A stretch of 11,485 nucleotides of DNA, taken from contig DASXPG010000145.1 in assembly GCA_036493755.1 (NCBI GenBank), positions 1 through 11,485 on the forward strand, written 5' to 3'. The notes under the pieces are model-generated. The model did not search any database. It saw only the letters and a list, made by a program, of their open reading frames with translations, and was not told where the DNA came from. A program made the position numbers and the translations under genes. Positions within the stretch are counted from its first letter, which is position 1. Each line of letters starts with the position of its first letter. Source of the stretch: DASXPG01 sp036493755 (GTDB lineage Bacteria > Gemmatimonadota > Gemmatimonadetes > Gemmatimonadales > JACORV01). This document shows, in pieces, positions 1 to 6,876 of the stretch.

Positions 1-535
1 CCCACTGGCTGGTCAGACGGCCACCGTTGCCGGAGAAGCGGGTCACACTGCCGCCGACCGGCACGTACCAGACCATCTTCTTGTTCACATCGGTGGAGAA
101 GGTCAGATCAACGCGCGGATTCAGCGCGGTGGTGCTGGCACCCGTGAAGAAGCCGAGGCCAACGCCGAGGTTGACGCTCTTGGAGAGCTGCTTCCCGAGG
201 TTGGCTGCACCGCCGGCGAGGACACGCCCCGTCGACGTATGAATGCCATCGGAGATGAGTGTGCCGAGCACTCCGTTGTCCAGGTACATGATGCCGCCCT
301 GGATTCCGAACGTCCACGCCTTGTCGCGTTCGCCGCCCATGTGATGAGCCATCATGGGACGCGCAGCAGCAGGCGCAGGAGCAGGACGCGCAGGCGGCGT
401 CGTGGGACGCTGCGTCGGCGCGCCGGCCGGTCGCGGACTCGCCGGCGGCGGCGATGCCGGACGCTGTTGAGCGATCGCCAGCGACGGCACCAGTGCCGCC
501 ACCACGCTCACAGCTCTCAAAACTCGGTTATGCAT
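1..535 (-). CDS. Outer-membrane beta-barrel protein, 3' end outside window
   Basis: The reading frame stays open from an ATG at 535 to the left edge, giving the first 178 residues. Residues 1-22 look like a Sec signal peptide: basic start (MHNRVLR), hydrophobic core, and an AIA|QQ cleavage site. Residues 24-60 form a low-complexity Pro/Ala/Arg linker with repeated PAP, PPA and RPA units. From about residue 70 the sequence alternates in the way of transmembrane beta strands, with glycine-rich turns (WTFGIQGGIMYLDNG, LGVGLGFFTGAS, MVWYVPVGGSVTRF), as in porin-like or OMP_b-brl proteins. A GGGGAG ribosome binding site sits 5 nt before the ATG. The mature protein probably sits in the outer membrane with the proline linker in the periplasm. 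No specific family or substrate can be assigned because the C-terminus is missing. Confidence 0.72.
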   Translation of the reverse strand, partial: MHNRVLRAVSVVAALVPSLAIAQQRPASPPPASPRPAGAPTQRPTTPPARPAPAPAAARPMMAHHMGGERDKAWTFGIQGGIMYLDNGVLGTLISDGIHTSTGRVLAGGAANLGKQLSKSVNLGVGLGFFTGASTTALNPRVDLTFSTDVNKKMVWYVPVGGSVTRFSGNGGRLTSQW

Positions 536-540
536 GTGTT

Positions 541-546
541 CTCCCC
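541..546 (-). promoter_or_regulatory. Ribosome binding site of the barrel protein gene
   Basis: On the minus strand this reads GGGGAG and lies 5 nt before the ATG at 535. It supports that start codon, which is also the one that gives a complete signal peptide. Confidence 0.6.
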
Positions 547-645
547 GGAGAGTGAAGTCTTTTGCTCACATCAAAACAAACGGTGAAATCAATTGTTGCC
601 GTGCCGCGGGCGAGCATTCCGTCGGCGCGTTGACGCGCGTCTGAT

Positions 646-692
646 TATTGAACGACAATACCGGCAAGAAGAGCCTGCCAAAAAAGCCGGTA
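646..692. repeat. Two small inverted repeats in the gap between the barrel and chemoreceptor genes
   Basis: The 225-nt gap 536-760 holds TATTG-AACGA-CAATA at 646-660. It also holds a 7-bp inverted repeat, TACCGGC (659-665) and GCCGGTA (686-692), separated by 20 nt that include a run of six A. A smaller alternative hairpin pairs GGCA (663-666) with TGCC (676-679). These sit about 70-115 nt beyond the chemoreceptor stop codon and upstream of the barrel protein gene. They could serve as a weak terminator for the former or be part of the latter's promoter. Neither is a textbook intrinsic terminator, because no T-run directly follows a stable stem in the direction of transcription. Confidence 0.3.
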
Positions 693-760
693 CCAAGTCG
701 GACTAGTTTCGCTATTCCCCCCCTAAACCGCAACCCCGCCTCAAGATGGGTGTCTTGCGG

Positions 761-2863
761 CTACTCCCGGACAAACTTCGCCGCGAGCGCCAATTGCTCA
801 GCGCTGGAAGAGAGCTGGATGGCGCTCCTGGAGAGGCTTTCTATGGCCTGGAGCTGCTCCGCCGCCGCCGCCGCAACCACCTGGGCTTCCGAGGCGGACG
901 TCTGGGCGGCTCCTCGGAGCTGCGTGAGCATCCGTTGCATCTCATCTGCTTGCAATGTGTTACGTCGGGGAAACTCGATCATTCTGCTGGAGAGATTGGC
1001 CGCCACTTCGCTGGCGCGGACGATGGTCTCCAATTCATTGATCCACCCCTTGGTCGCGGTCGCGATGTCGCTCAGCTCGGTCCGCATCCGGTCGAGAAGC
1101 ACCGCCGCATGGTCGATCACCCGGCGTGTCTCCGAAGTTGTCCGCGTCGCCTGGGCCGCTTCGCGCGCGCTCTGCTCAGCCATGCGGCGCACTTCATCGG
1201 CAACCACTGCGAACCCGGCGCCATGCGTTCCCGCCCGCGCCGCTTCGATGGTCGCGTTCAGCGCCAGCATGTTGGTCTGGCTCGCGATGGTCCCGATGGT
1301 TTCGGCGAATTGCCCGACCTGGTCGGCGGCGTCCATGAGCCGGCCCACTTCGGCTGCGCCCTGCTCGACGGTCTCGCTGATCCGCTCCAGCGCCGCGGCG
1401 GTGCTCGTCGTCGCCAGGCGAACGGTTTGCGCGGTCTTCTCCATTTCCTGCGCCGCGCGATGCGTCTCCTCCCCCGCCGCCGCCGCGTCGTGCGCGCTGG
1501 CGCGCAACTCCAGCATCGCCTGCTCCGCCTGATCGACCAGCTCCGCCGCTCCGACCGCGCCGGTCTCGGCGCGCTGAGTCGCGGCGGTAACCTCCTCGGA
1601 GCTGGCGTGGATCTGCTGGCTCGTCGCCGTCATCTGCTCGACGTATTGCGCCGTCTGCTCGGATGAATCCAGCAGCGGCGCGACCAGCATGTGCAGCCGG
1701 AGCGAGAGCGCGAGATTCGGAGCCAGTGAGCCCAGCAACAATGCATCGATATCGCGGTACATCGTTGGCTCACTGTGGCGAATGCTCCATGCGCCCACCA
1801 GCCGCTCGCCCTGGTACAGCGGAATCAGGATCTCGGCGCCGCGCCGCTCGTCGTCGGGAAGCGCGACCTGCTGCATGCTTCCCGCGGCCGAGACCACGGC
1901 GCCCCGGCGGCGCAGCGCCTCGCCCGTGAGACCCTGGTCGGCGTGATAGCGAATCGCGCCGCCCTCCCCGCGCGCGGTGTCGGTCACGATTTCCATTTCG
2001 TGGCGGCTCTCGTCGTAGCGCGCGAACCCCATCTGCTCGTAGGGGACCAGGCGTTGGGTGAGCTCCCGGATGATCCGGAAATTCCGCTCCAGCGACATGT
2101 CGCCGGCGATCGCGCGCGCGAGTCGCTGGATCAACGCCAGCTCATCGGCCTTCACGCCACGTCCCGCGATCCAGTGCGCCAGCGCCGTGGACCCTGTGAG
2201 GAGCACCCCCGCCCCGATTTTCCAGGCGATGCCGGCATGCGCGTCCATGCCCAGGAGCCATGCAACGGCGAGCGACGCGCTCAGCGCGTAGACCACCGCT
2301 TCCCAGCGCAGCGTTAGCCGGGCATCGACCCAGGCCGGAGATTTGGCCGACGCGGCGAGCTCGAGGTAGAAGGTCGCGTTGACCACGACCGGCAATGCGA
2401 TCAGCAGAAAAAGCATCGGCACGGTATTCGATGGCGAAAGCGCCGCGAGCCCGAGTGCGCCGTCGAGCGCGCGATCGTAGAAGAAGCCGACCAGGGTCGT
2501 TCCGGTGGCGAGATGTCCGGCGTTGACCGCCGCCGACCGCAGCCGCAAATGCCGGAAAAACAGGTCGCCGGTGGGCATGCCGACCACTGCGACCAGCGCC
2601 CCCCAGGCCCAGCCATGTCTCAGGATCGCGAAAATGACCACGCCCAGCACGAACGACGCGAACCCTTTTCCGGGAAGGGCCAGGCCGAATCGGCGGGTCG
2701 CGGCGGCGGCCGCGATAGTGAGGATCAGCTCGAGCCAGGGAAACGGCTGCGGGAAGCTTTCACTCCAGATCGCGGCGACAACGCTCAATACCGCGCCCAG
2801 CGTCACGGCGACCTGAATGAGCGTTTCTTTCCCGATTTCTTGCTGCGCCACTCTGGCTGTCAA
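761..2863 (-). CDS. Methyl-accepting chemotaxis protein, multi-TM N-terminus + GAF + MCP signalling domain
   Basis: Chemoreceptor of 700 residues that should control a CheA/CheW kinase complex at the inner membrane. Residues 12-235 contain about six or more hydrophobic helices (for example 14-32, 45-58, 68-95, 148-165, 188-205, 213-232), resembling MASE-type integral-membrane sensor modules. Residues 240-395 look like a GAF domain (FRIIRELTQRLVPYEQMGFARY; ILIPLYQGERLVGAWSIRHSE). Residues 400-700 are the long helical signalling hairpin, with a canonical tip at about 520-563 (SQTNMLALNATIEAARAG, FAVVADEVRRMAEQSA). I see no HAMP domain and no periplasmic ligand domain, so input is probably membrane or cytoplasmic. 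The start is TTG with AAAGGA 5 nt upstream; the ATG at 2868 is out of frame and reaches a stop at once. A palindromic operator lies 26 nt upstream of the start. The ligand is unknown. Confidence 0.92.
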   Translation of the reverse strand: MTARVAQQEIGKETLIQVAVTLGAVLSVVAAIWSESFPQPFPWLELILTIAAAAATRRFGLALPGKGFASFVLGVVIFAILRHGWAWGALVAVVGMPTGDLFFRHLRLRSAAVNAGHLATGTTLVGFFYDRALDGALGLAALSPSNTVPMLFLLIALPVVVNATFYLELAASAKSPAWVDARLTLRWEAVVYALSASLAVAWLLGMDAHAGIAWKIGAGVLLTGSTALAHWIAGRGVKADELALIQRLARAIAGDMSLERNFRIIRELTQRLVPYEQMGFARYDESRHEMEIVTDTARGEGGAIRYHADQGLTGEALRRRGAVVSAAGSMQQVALPDDERRGAEILIPLYQGERLVGAWSIRHSEPTMYRDIDALLLGSLAPNLALSLRLHMLVAPLLDSSEQTAQYVEQMTATSQQIHASSEEVTAATQRAETGAVGAAELVDQAEQAMLELRASAHDAAAAGEETHRAAQEMEKTAQTVRLATTSTAAALERISETVEQGAAEVGRLMDAADQVGQFAETIGTIASQTNMLALNATIEAARAGTHGAGFAVVADEVRRMAEQSAREAAQATRTTSETRRVIDHAAVLLDRMRTELSDIATATKGWINELETIVRASEVAANLSSRMIEFPRRNTLQADEMQRMLTQLRGAAQTSASEAQVVAAAAAEQLQAIESLSRSAIQLSSSAEQLALAAKFVRE

Positions 2864-2868
2864 CTCAT

Positions 2869-2874
2869 TCCTTT
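2869..2874 (-). promoter_or_regulatory. Ribosome binding site that fixes a TTG start for the chemoreceptor
   Basis: On the minus strand this reads AAAGGA, 5 nt before TTG at 2863. The first in-frame alternative start is GTG at codon 5, which would place the site too far away. The nearby ATG at 2868 is in another frame and followed by TGA. TTG initiation is therefore the best call. Confidence 0.6.
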
Positions 2875-2889
2875 GAATTAGTTTACGTT

Positions 2890-2911
2890 ACTGACTGATC
2901 AATCAGTTAGT
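2890..2911. promoter_or_regulatory. Palindromic operator, probable TetR-family site (copy 1)
   Basis: A 22-bp imperfect palindrome in which 18 of 22 positions match the reverse complement. Its core is ACTGA-TCAA-TCAGT at 2894-2907, flanked by an additional ACTGA on the left and TTAGT on the right. It lies 26 nt before the chemoreceptor TTG and about 110 nt before the selenoprotein ATG, in the divergent promoter region. The same ACTGA-N4-TCAGT core occurs immediately upstream of the tetR gene at 7404-7417. Read on the opposite strand, this copy shares CTAACTGA with the other copy as well. TetR-family repressors commonly bind such short inverted repeats at their own promoters, which makes the tetR product the best candidate to bind here. 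Confidence 0.65.
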
Positions 2912-2943
2912 ATTGATGATCCGATTTTATGAAGGCCATTGGA

Positions 2944-2966
2944 GCCAGGCGTCTACGCGCCATGGC
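2944..2966 (+). other. Possible leader hairpin upstream of the selenoprotein gene
   Basis: GGCG (2948-2951) pairs with CGCC (2958-2961) around a 6-nt loop. The stem can extend through GCC (2944-2946) with GGC (2964-2966) across a small internal loop. It lies 57-79 nt upstream of the selenoprotein ATG, in what should be the 5' leader. In GC-rich DNA a stem of this size can arise by chance, and I match it to no known riboswitch. The rest of the 2864-3022 gap shows no -10/-35 boxes that I trust. Confidence 0.25.
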
Positions 2967-3012
2967 GAAGCGAGGTTAAGGTTCGATCCGGCCAGCGTCA
3001 AGCAGAATCTTC

Positions 3013-3017
3013 AGGAG
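3013..3017 (+). promoter_or_regulatory. Ribosome binding site of the selenoprotein gene
   Basis: AGGAG lies 5 nt before the ATG at 3023. It is one of the clearest Shine-Dalgarno sites in the window. It shows that translation starts upstream of the in-frame TGA at 3053, so the short reading frame before the TGA is a genuine translation start and not chance. Confidence 0.7.
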
Positions 3018-3022
3018 CGTCG

Positions 3023-3241
3023 ATGAGAGTCCGCATTCAGTTCTGTGTAATGTGAAATTACCATCCTCGGGCCGTCGGTCTGGCGGCCGAGTTGCGCGGC
3101 AAGTTTCCTGGCGTCGAGATCGAAATGGTGGAGTCTTCGGGTGGAGTGTTCGAAGTGACGGTCGATGGCCGGCTGGTGTTCTCCAAAAAGACGTCAGGCC
3201 GGCACGCGATGCCGGGCGAAATCCTGAAGCTGATCGGTTGA
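3023..3241 (+). CDS. selW: SelW/Rdx-family selenoprotein with in-frame UGA read as selenocysteine
   Basis: Small thioredoxin-like redox protein of 72 residues. Codon 11 is TGA (3053-3055). Reading it as selenocysteine (U) gives MRVRIQFCVMUNYHPRA, which places U in the CxxU redox motif (C8, U11) of the SelT/SelW/SelH (Rdx) family. The rest also matches the family: the NYxPRA segment after the motif, and GGVFEVTVDGRLVFSKK near the C-terminus, closely like animal SelW (FFEVMVAGKLIHSKKK). The reading frame continues to a normal TGA whose last base is the first base of the phosphofructokinase ATG. An AGGAG site precedes the start, and a bSECIS-like hairpin follows the UGA. Family function is poorly defined: a thiol/selenol oxidoreductase, probably cytosolic. 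The alternative is a pseudogene from a TGC/TGT-to-TGA change, but the hairpin argues against this. Decoding needs selA, selB, selC and selD elsewhere in the genome. Confidence 0.9.
3066..3091 (+). promoter_or_regulatory. Bacterial SECIS element (bSECIS) for the selenoprotein
   Basis: Hairpin starting 11 nt after the UGA. CTCGG (3066-3070) pairs with CCGAG (3087-3091), G3071 is bulged, CCG (3072-3074) pairs with CGG (3084-3086), T3075 and G3083 form a wobble or bulge, and C3076 pairs with G3082. The apical loop is GGTCT (3077-3081). The E. coli fdhF SECIS has the same GGUCU loop with a bulged U just below it, contacted by SelB. The loop starts 22 nt after the UGA, within the spacing known for bacterial elements. 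The same bases also encode PRAVGLAAE, so structure and protein are under joint constraint. Confidence 0.82.
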
Positions 3242-4323
3242 TGCGCATCGCGCTCTCGACCGGAGGCGGCGACGCCCCGGGACTGAACGCCGTGATCCGA
3301 GCCGCGGTTCTTGCGGCTATCAATCGGGGCTGGGCCGTCTATGGAATCCGGCGCGGCTTCGGTGGTCTGCTCGGCAATGACGGCGTGGTGTCGCTGGATG
3401 CGAATTCGGTGCGCGGGATTACCCACCTTGGCGGCACCATTCTCGGTACCACGACCCGCGGCGATCCCTTTTGCTGGCCCGTTCCCGAGGCCGACGGCTC
3501 GATCAGCGAAGCCGATCGCTCCGACGAGCTGATTGGCGCGTTCGCCGCTCACGGATTCGGCGCGCTCATCACCATCGGCGGCGACGGGACGTTACGCATC
3601 GCCCAGCGGCTGTTCGAAAAGGGGCTTCCGGTGGTCGGCGTGCCCAAGACGATCGACAACGACGTCGACGGCACCGATTTCACGTTCGGCTTCGATACCG
3701 CGGTCGCGACGGCGACCGACGCCCTCGACAAGATTCACTCGACGGCCGAGAGCCATGATCGCGTGATCGTGGTCGAGGTGATGGGAAGGCATGCCGGCTG
3801 GATCGCATTGCACGCCGGGGTCTCCGGCAGCGCCGACGTCATTCTGATTCCCGAGATTCCCTTCGACATCGACAAGGTCTGCGCCAAGATCAGGGATCGC
3901 GACGCACGCGGCCGGCATTTCAGCGTTGTCGTCGTCGCCGAGGGCGCGCGGCCGATGGGCGGCGTCCGGGTGGTGCGCGGTGCCGCATTGCGCGCGGGCC
4001 AGATGGAGCGTCTGGGCGGTATCTGCACGCACGTCGCCGATCTGATCGCCGCGCGCACCGGCAAGGAAACGCGGACCCTGACCCTGGGGCACCTCCAGCG
4101 TGGCGGATCGCCCACCACCTTCGACCGCCTGCTGTCGCTGCGCTTCGGCGCAGCCGCAGTTCGCTGCGTCGCCGCACGCGAGTTCGGCGTCATGGTCGCG
4201 CTTCAGCCTCCGAAGATCGTCGCGCTGCCGCTGGCCGAGGTGCTCGCGCGGCCCAAGCTCGTCCCCCTGGATTCGGACACCATCCTTACCGCGCGCGACA
4301 TCGGCGTCTGTCTGGGCGACTGA
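3241..4323 (+). CDS. pfkA: 6-phosphofructokinase, ATP-type glycine with PPi-type lysine
   Basis: Cytosolic glycolytic enzyme that phosphorylates fructose 6-phosphate to the 1,6-bisphosphate; 360 residues, usual for the family. Motifs in order: the phosphate-donor loop GGGDAPGLNAVIR (8-20), GGDGT (113-117), the catalytic PKTIDND (135-141), MGRHAGW (181-187) and LGHLQRGGSP (282-291). GGDG carries Gly at E. coli position 104, as in ATP-dependent enzymes, where PPi enzymes have Asp. PKTIDND carries Lys at position 124, typical of PPi enzymes. Bacterial enzymes with this Gly/Lys pair are known to use ATP, so ATP is the better guess. The start is the ATG that overlaps the selenoprotein stop (TGATG), suggesting translational coupling. 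A longer frame open from 3052 only reads through the selenoprotein gene in its own frame-continuous sequence out of register and is not the true N-terminus. Confidence 0.93.
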   Translation: MRIALSTGGGDAPGLNAVIRAAVLAAINRGWAVYGIRRGFGGLLGNDGVVSLDANSVRGITHLGGTILGTTTRGDPFCWPVPEADGSISEADRSDELIGAFAAHGFGALITIGGDGTLRIAQRLFEKGLPVVGVPKTIDNDVDGTDFTFGFDTAVATATDALDKIHSTAESHDRVIVVEVMGRHAGWIALHAGVSGSADVILIPEIPFDIDKVCAKIRDRDARGRHFSVVVVAEGARPMGGVRVVRGAALRAGQMERLGGICTHVADLIAARTGKETRTLTLGHLQRGGSPTTFDRLLSLRFGAAAVRCVAAREFGVMVALQPPKIVALPLAEVLARPKLVPLDSDTILTARDIGVCLGD

Positions 4324-4326
4324 GCC

Positions 4327-6876
4327 ATGCAACCCGCCCGCGATCACTATCTCCCGCCAGACCGTTCGGCGTACGACGACGCCCGCCCCGCCACCGGCCG
4401 GATCATCGTCATCGCGCCCACGCGCGCTGCGTGCGAAACAATCGAGCTCGCCCTCGGCCTCCGGCTGCCGACGATCCTCGAGGAGCGGCACGGCGAGCAG
4501 CTCCGCTCGCTCGCCGCCGGAGGCCTGGGATTCGGCATCGTCGCCGGCACGGGAACGGGAAAGACACTCGGCATCAGGCCCATCGCCGAAACGATCCTGA
4601 AGGCGCCGCTCAGGATCGGCGTTGTCAACCGCGAGCGCGAAGCCACGCCCGAAACGCCGACCTGGAATGTGGTGATCGTGACCACCGGGATTGCCCGCCG
4701 CTGGTTTCAGGCGGGACTGATCACCGCGCGCGATACGCTGGTCGTCGACGAAATCCACCAGACCTCGGCCGAGCTGGAACTCTGCCTCGCCTTGGGAAAG
4801 CGCGCCGGCTGCCGTTTCATCTGGCTCTCGGCGACGGTGGATCCCGCCTTCTACGCGCGCTATCTGGAATCGCGCGCCGTCATCGAGAGCACGGCGTTCG
4901 ATCCGGCCAAGGCGGCAAAAGTCCGCGTTCTGCCGATGCAGGCGCGCGAATTCCTCGACGCGCGCTTCCTTCGCCGGGTGATCAAGGACGAGCGCGGCGT
5001 CGCGGTCTTCGTCCCGACCCGCGCCGAAGTCGAAACGCTCGCGACCGAGCTGGGCGAGCGCTGGCCCGCCCTGACGACTGCCTTCTACCATGGCGGCGAG
5101 CCTATCCGCGTCATCCGGCCATTCCTCGATGGAAGCGCCGGCAAGCCTTACCTCCTCGCGATGACCGCCGCCGGCCAGTCGGCGCTCAACATCCGCGGCC
5201 TCGACACCGTGGTGATGCTCGACGCCCGGTACCAGACCGTGATCGAGCGCGGCCGCAGCGTGCTGACCCGCCTGCCGCTCGGCGCCAACGAGATTCTGCA
5301 GATGGCGGGCCGGGTCCACGGCCGCGTCGCCGGCGGCGAGGTGGTGATCCTCAGCGACCGGCAGATCAATTTCGATCGACTCGTTCCGACGCCGCCCGAA
5401 TTTCAGCTCGCCGGTGACGCCGAACGGGTGGCCCTTACCTGCGCCGCCCTCGCCGTGGACGCGCGCGAGCTCGACCTCCCCGTTCCGCTCGACCGCCGGG
5501 CCTATACGGATGCGATCCGCAAACTGGAAGGGCGGGGAATCATCGAAGGCGGCCGGCTCACCAAGTACGGTGCGCAGGTCGAAGAGCTTCCCGTCGAGCG
5601 CGAGTGGGCCGAGCTGTTGCTCGCCGCCGACGCGGAGCTGCTGCCGGCGATTGCGGTGATCAGTGCCGTTGAGTCGCTGCACCGGATGACGCGCGAGGAA
5701 CGCAATCTTCGCGGCTTGCTGATCGCGGGATCGGATCACCTGACCGCCTACAACGTTTTCGCCGAGGCGGTCAACCAGCACGGCAGCGTCGGCGAAGTGT
5801 ACGGTTTGCCGCGACACGTCTTCGGCGCAGGGCTCGAAGCCTGGGCCGAGCAGCGCGGTGTCCTGATGAAGGCGATCGAGGATGGCGCCCTCGGTATGGC
5901 GTCGGTGTACCGCGCCCTCGAGCTGCCATTGCCGCCGCAGCTGGAATACGCCGGAGACCGGATGCTGCGGCGCTTCCAGGACCTGCTGGTCCGGGTAATG
6001 CCGCTCGACCTGGTCATCGATGAGGAGGCCGCGGATCACACGCCGGTGCGGGTCTCGCGAGGATCGGTGTGCGGGTCGTGGGGTGGAATCGCGGGAACCA
6101 TCCGCTATTTCGCGGATCGCTCGGGAACGCCACGCGCCGCGATCGAGGGTACCCAGCTTCCGCTCGACATGATCCGGCGGGCCGCGCGTTCCGAGGACCC
6201 CGAGGTCATGTACGACAGCCGTCACAAGCAGACGCCGTTGGTCGCCATTCGCCGGCTGCGATACTTCGGCTTCGAGCTCGACCGGGAGCGCGAGATTCTC
6301 GAGGTCATTCCGCCCGAGCTCGAGGCGCAGGCCCGCGCCGCGTTCGTCGAAGCGCTGATGACCGGCGCGGCGCGCCACAAAGATGCCCGAACCCTGCGTC
6401 ATGCCCTCGATCGCATCGGCGAGCTCAATCGCCGATCCGGAGGAACGCTTTCCGGCACCGACGGCTCGGCGGTGCGGACCATGATCGCAGCCCGACTCGA
6501 AGGGCTTCGGTCTCTCGACGAATTCCAGCGCGCCGATCTTACGCTGACGGTCGACGATTTCGTGCCGGCGGATCGTCGCCGCGAGCTCGAGGCGTTGCCC
6601 TCATTCGTCGAGATCGCCGGCGAGCGCTGTCCGCTGGACTATGAAGTCGAGGACGGTAAGCCGATCGTGCGGATCCGGCTGCGGGAGAATCTGGCGCGGC
6701 GCCTGGCCAGCCACGAAGTGCCGCTGCTCGATCGGCCGGTCGCCTTTACGGTGGTGCGGGGGAAACACGCCGCCGTGCGGGCGTCGACCGTTCAGGATTT
6801 GCGGCGAGCGCTCAACGCGGCCGGACGGGGGCAGCAGCGAGAAGGGTCAGCCAGAAGGCGTCGTAGGCGGTCCTGA
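4327..6876 (+). CDS. DExH-box (HrpA/HrpB-like) ATP-dependent helicase
   Basis: Putative superfamily 2 RNA helicase of 849 residues, starting 3 nt after the phosphofructokinase stop and so probably co-transcribed. Walker A is AGTGTGKT (73-80), motif II is DEIH (141-144), motif III is SAT (168-170), and motif VI reads QMAGRVHGR (325-333). The second RecA domain is around 215-350. A winged-helix/HA2-like region follows at about 370-520 (AIRKLEGRGIIEGGRLTKYG). The C-terminal half ends with LPSFVEIAGERCPLDYEVEDG, reminiscent of the HrpA/HrpB C-terminus. Oddities: motif VI has one extra residue compared with QRxGRxGR, the spacer after Walker A is short, and a motif-Ia-like APTR lies before Walker A. 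The last residues (SARRRRRRS) are encoded antisense to the end of tetR. DExH helicase identity is secure; the HrpA versus HrpB assignment and substrate are not. Confidence 0.85.
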   Translation: MQPARDHYLPPDRSAYDDARPATGRIIVIAPTRAACETIELALGLRLPTILEERHGEQLRSLAAGGLGFGIVAGTGTGKTLGIRPIAETILKAPLRIGVVNREREATPETPTWNVVIVTTGIARRWFQAGLITARDTLVVDEIHQTSAELELCLALGKRAGCRFIWLSATVDPAFYARYLESRAVIESTAFDPAKAAKVRVLPMQAREFLDARFLRRVIKDERGVAVFVPTRAEVETLATELGERWPALTTAFYHGGEPIRVIRPFLDGSAGKPYLLAMTAAGQSALNIRGLDTVVMLDARYQTVIERGRSVLTRLPLGANEILQMAGRVHGRVAGGEVVILSDRQINFDRLVPTPPEFQLAGDAERVALTCAALAVDARELDLPVPLDRRAYTDAIRKLEGRGIIEGGRLTKYGAQVEELPVEREWAELLLAADAELLPAIAVISAVESLHRMTREERNLRGLLIAGSDHLTAYNVFAEAVNQHGSVGEVYGLPRHVFGAGLEAWAEQRGVLMKAIEDGALGMASVYRALELPLPPQLEYAGDRMLRRFQDLLVRVMPLDLVIDEEAADHTPVRVSRGSVCGSWGGIAGTIRYFADRSGTPRAAIEGTQLPLDMIRRAARSEDPEVMYDSRHKQTPLVAIRRLRYFGFELDREREILEVIPPELEAQARAAFVEALMTGAARHKDARTLRHALDRIGELNRRSGGTLSGTDGSAVRTMIAARLEGLRSLDEFQRADLTLTVDDFVPADRRRELEALPSFVEIAGERCPLDYEVEDGKPIVRIRLRENLARRLASHEVPLLDRPVAFTVVRGKHAAVRASTVQDLRRALNAAGRGQQREGSARRRRRRS

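Noticed and set aside
239..586. 115-residue plus-strand frame with an Arg-rich run
   Set aside because: It is the antisense of the Pro/Ala-rich linker of the barrel protein; proline codons read backwards give the Arg/Gly runs.
746..1666. 306- and 294-residue plus-strand frames opposite the chemoreceptor
   Set aside because: The minus strand encodes the canonical MCP hairpin tip here; the plus frames are low-complexity Arg/Ala/Ser-rich shadows.
3592..6402. 936-residue open frame on the minus strand opposite pfk and the helicase
   Set aside because: It is antisense to two clear enzymes, has no recognisable domain, and shows the Arg/Asp/His/Gly-rich composition typical of a GC-rich shadow frame.
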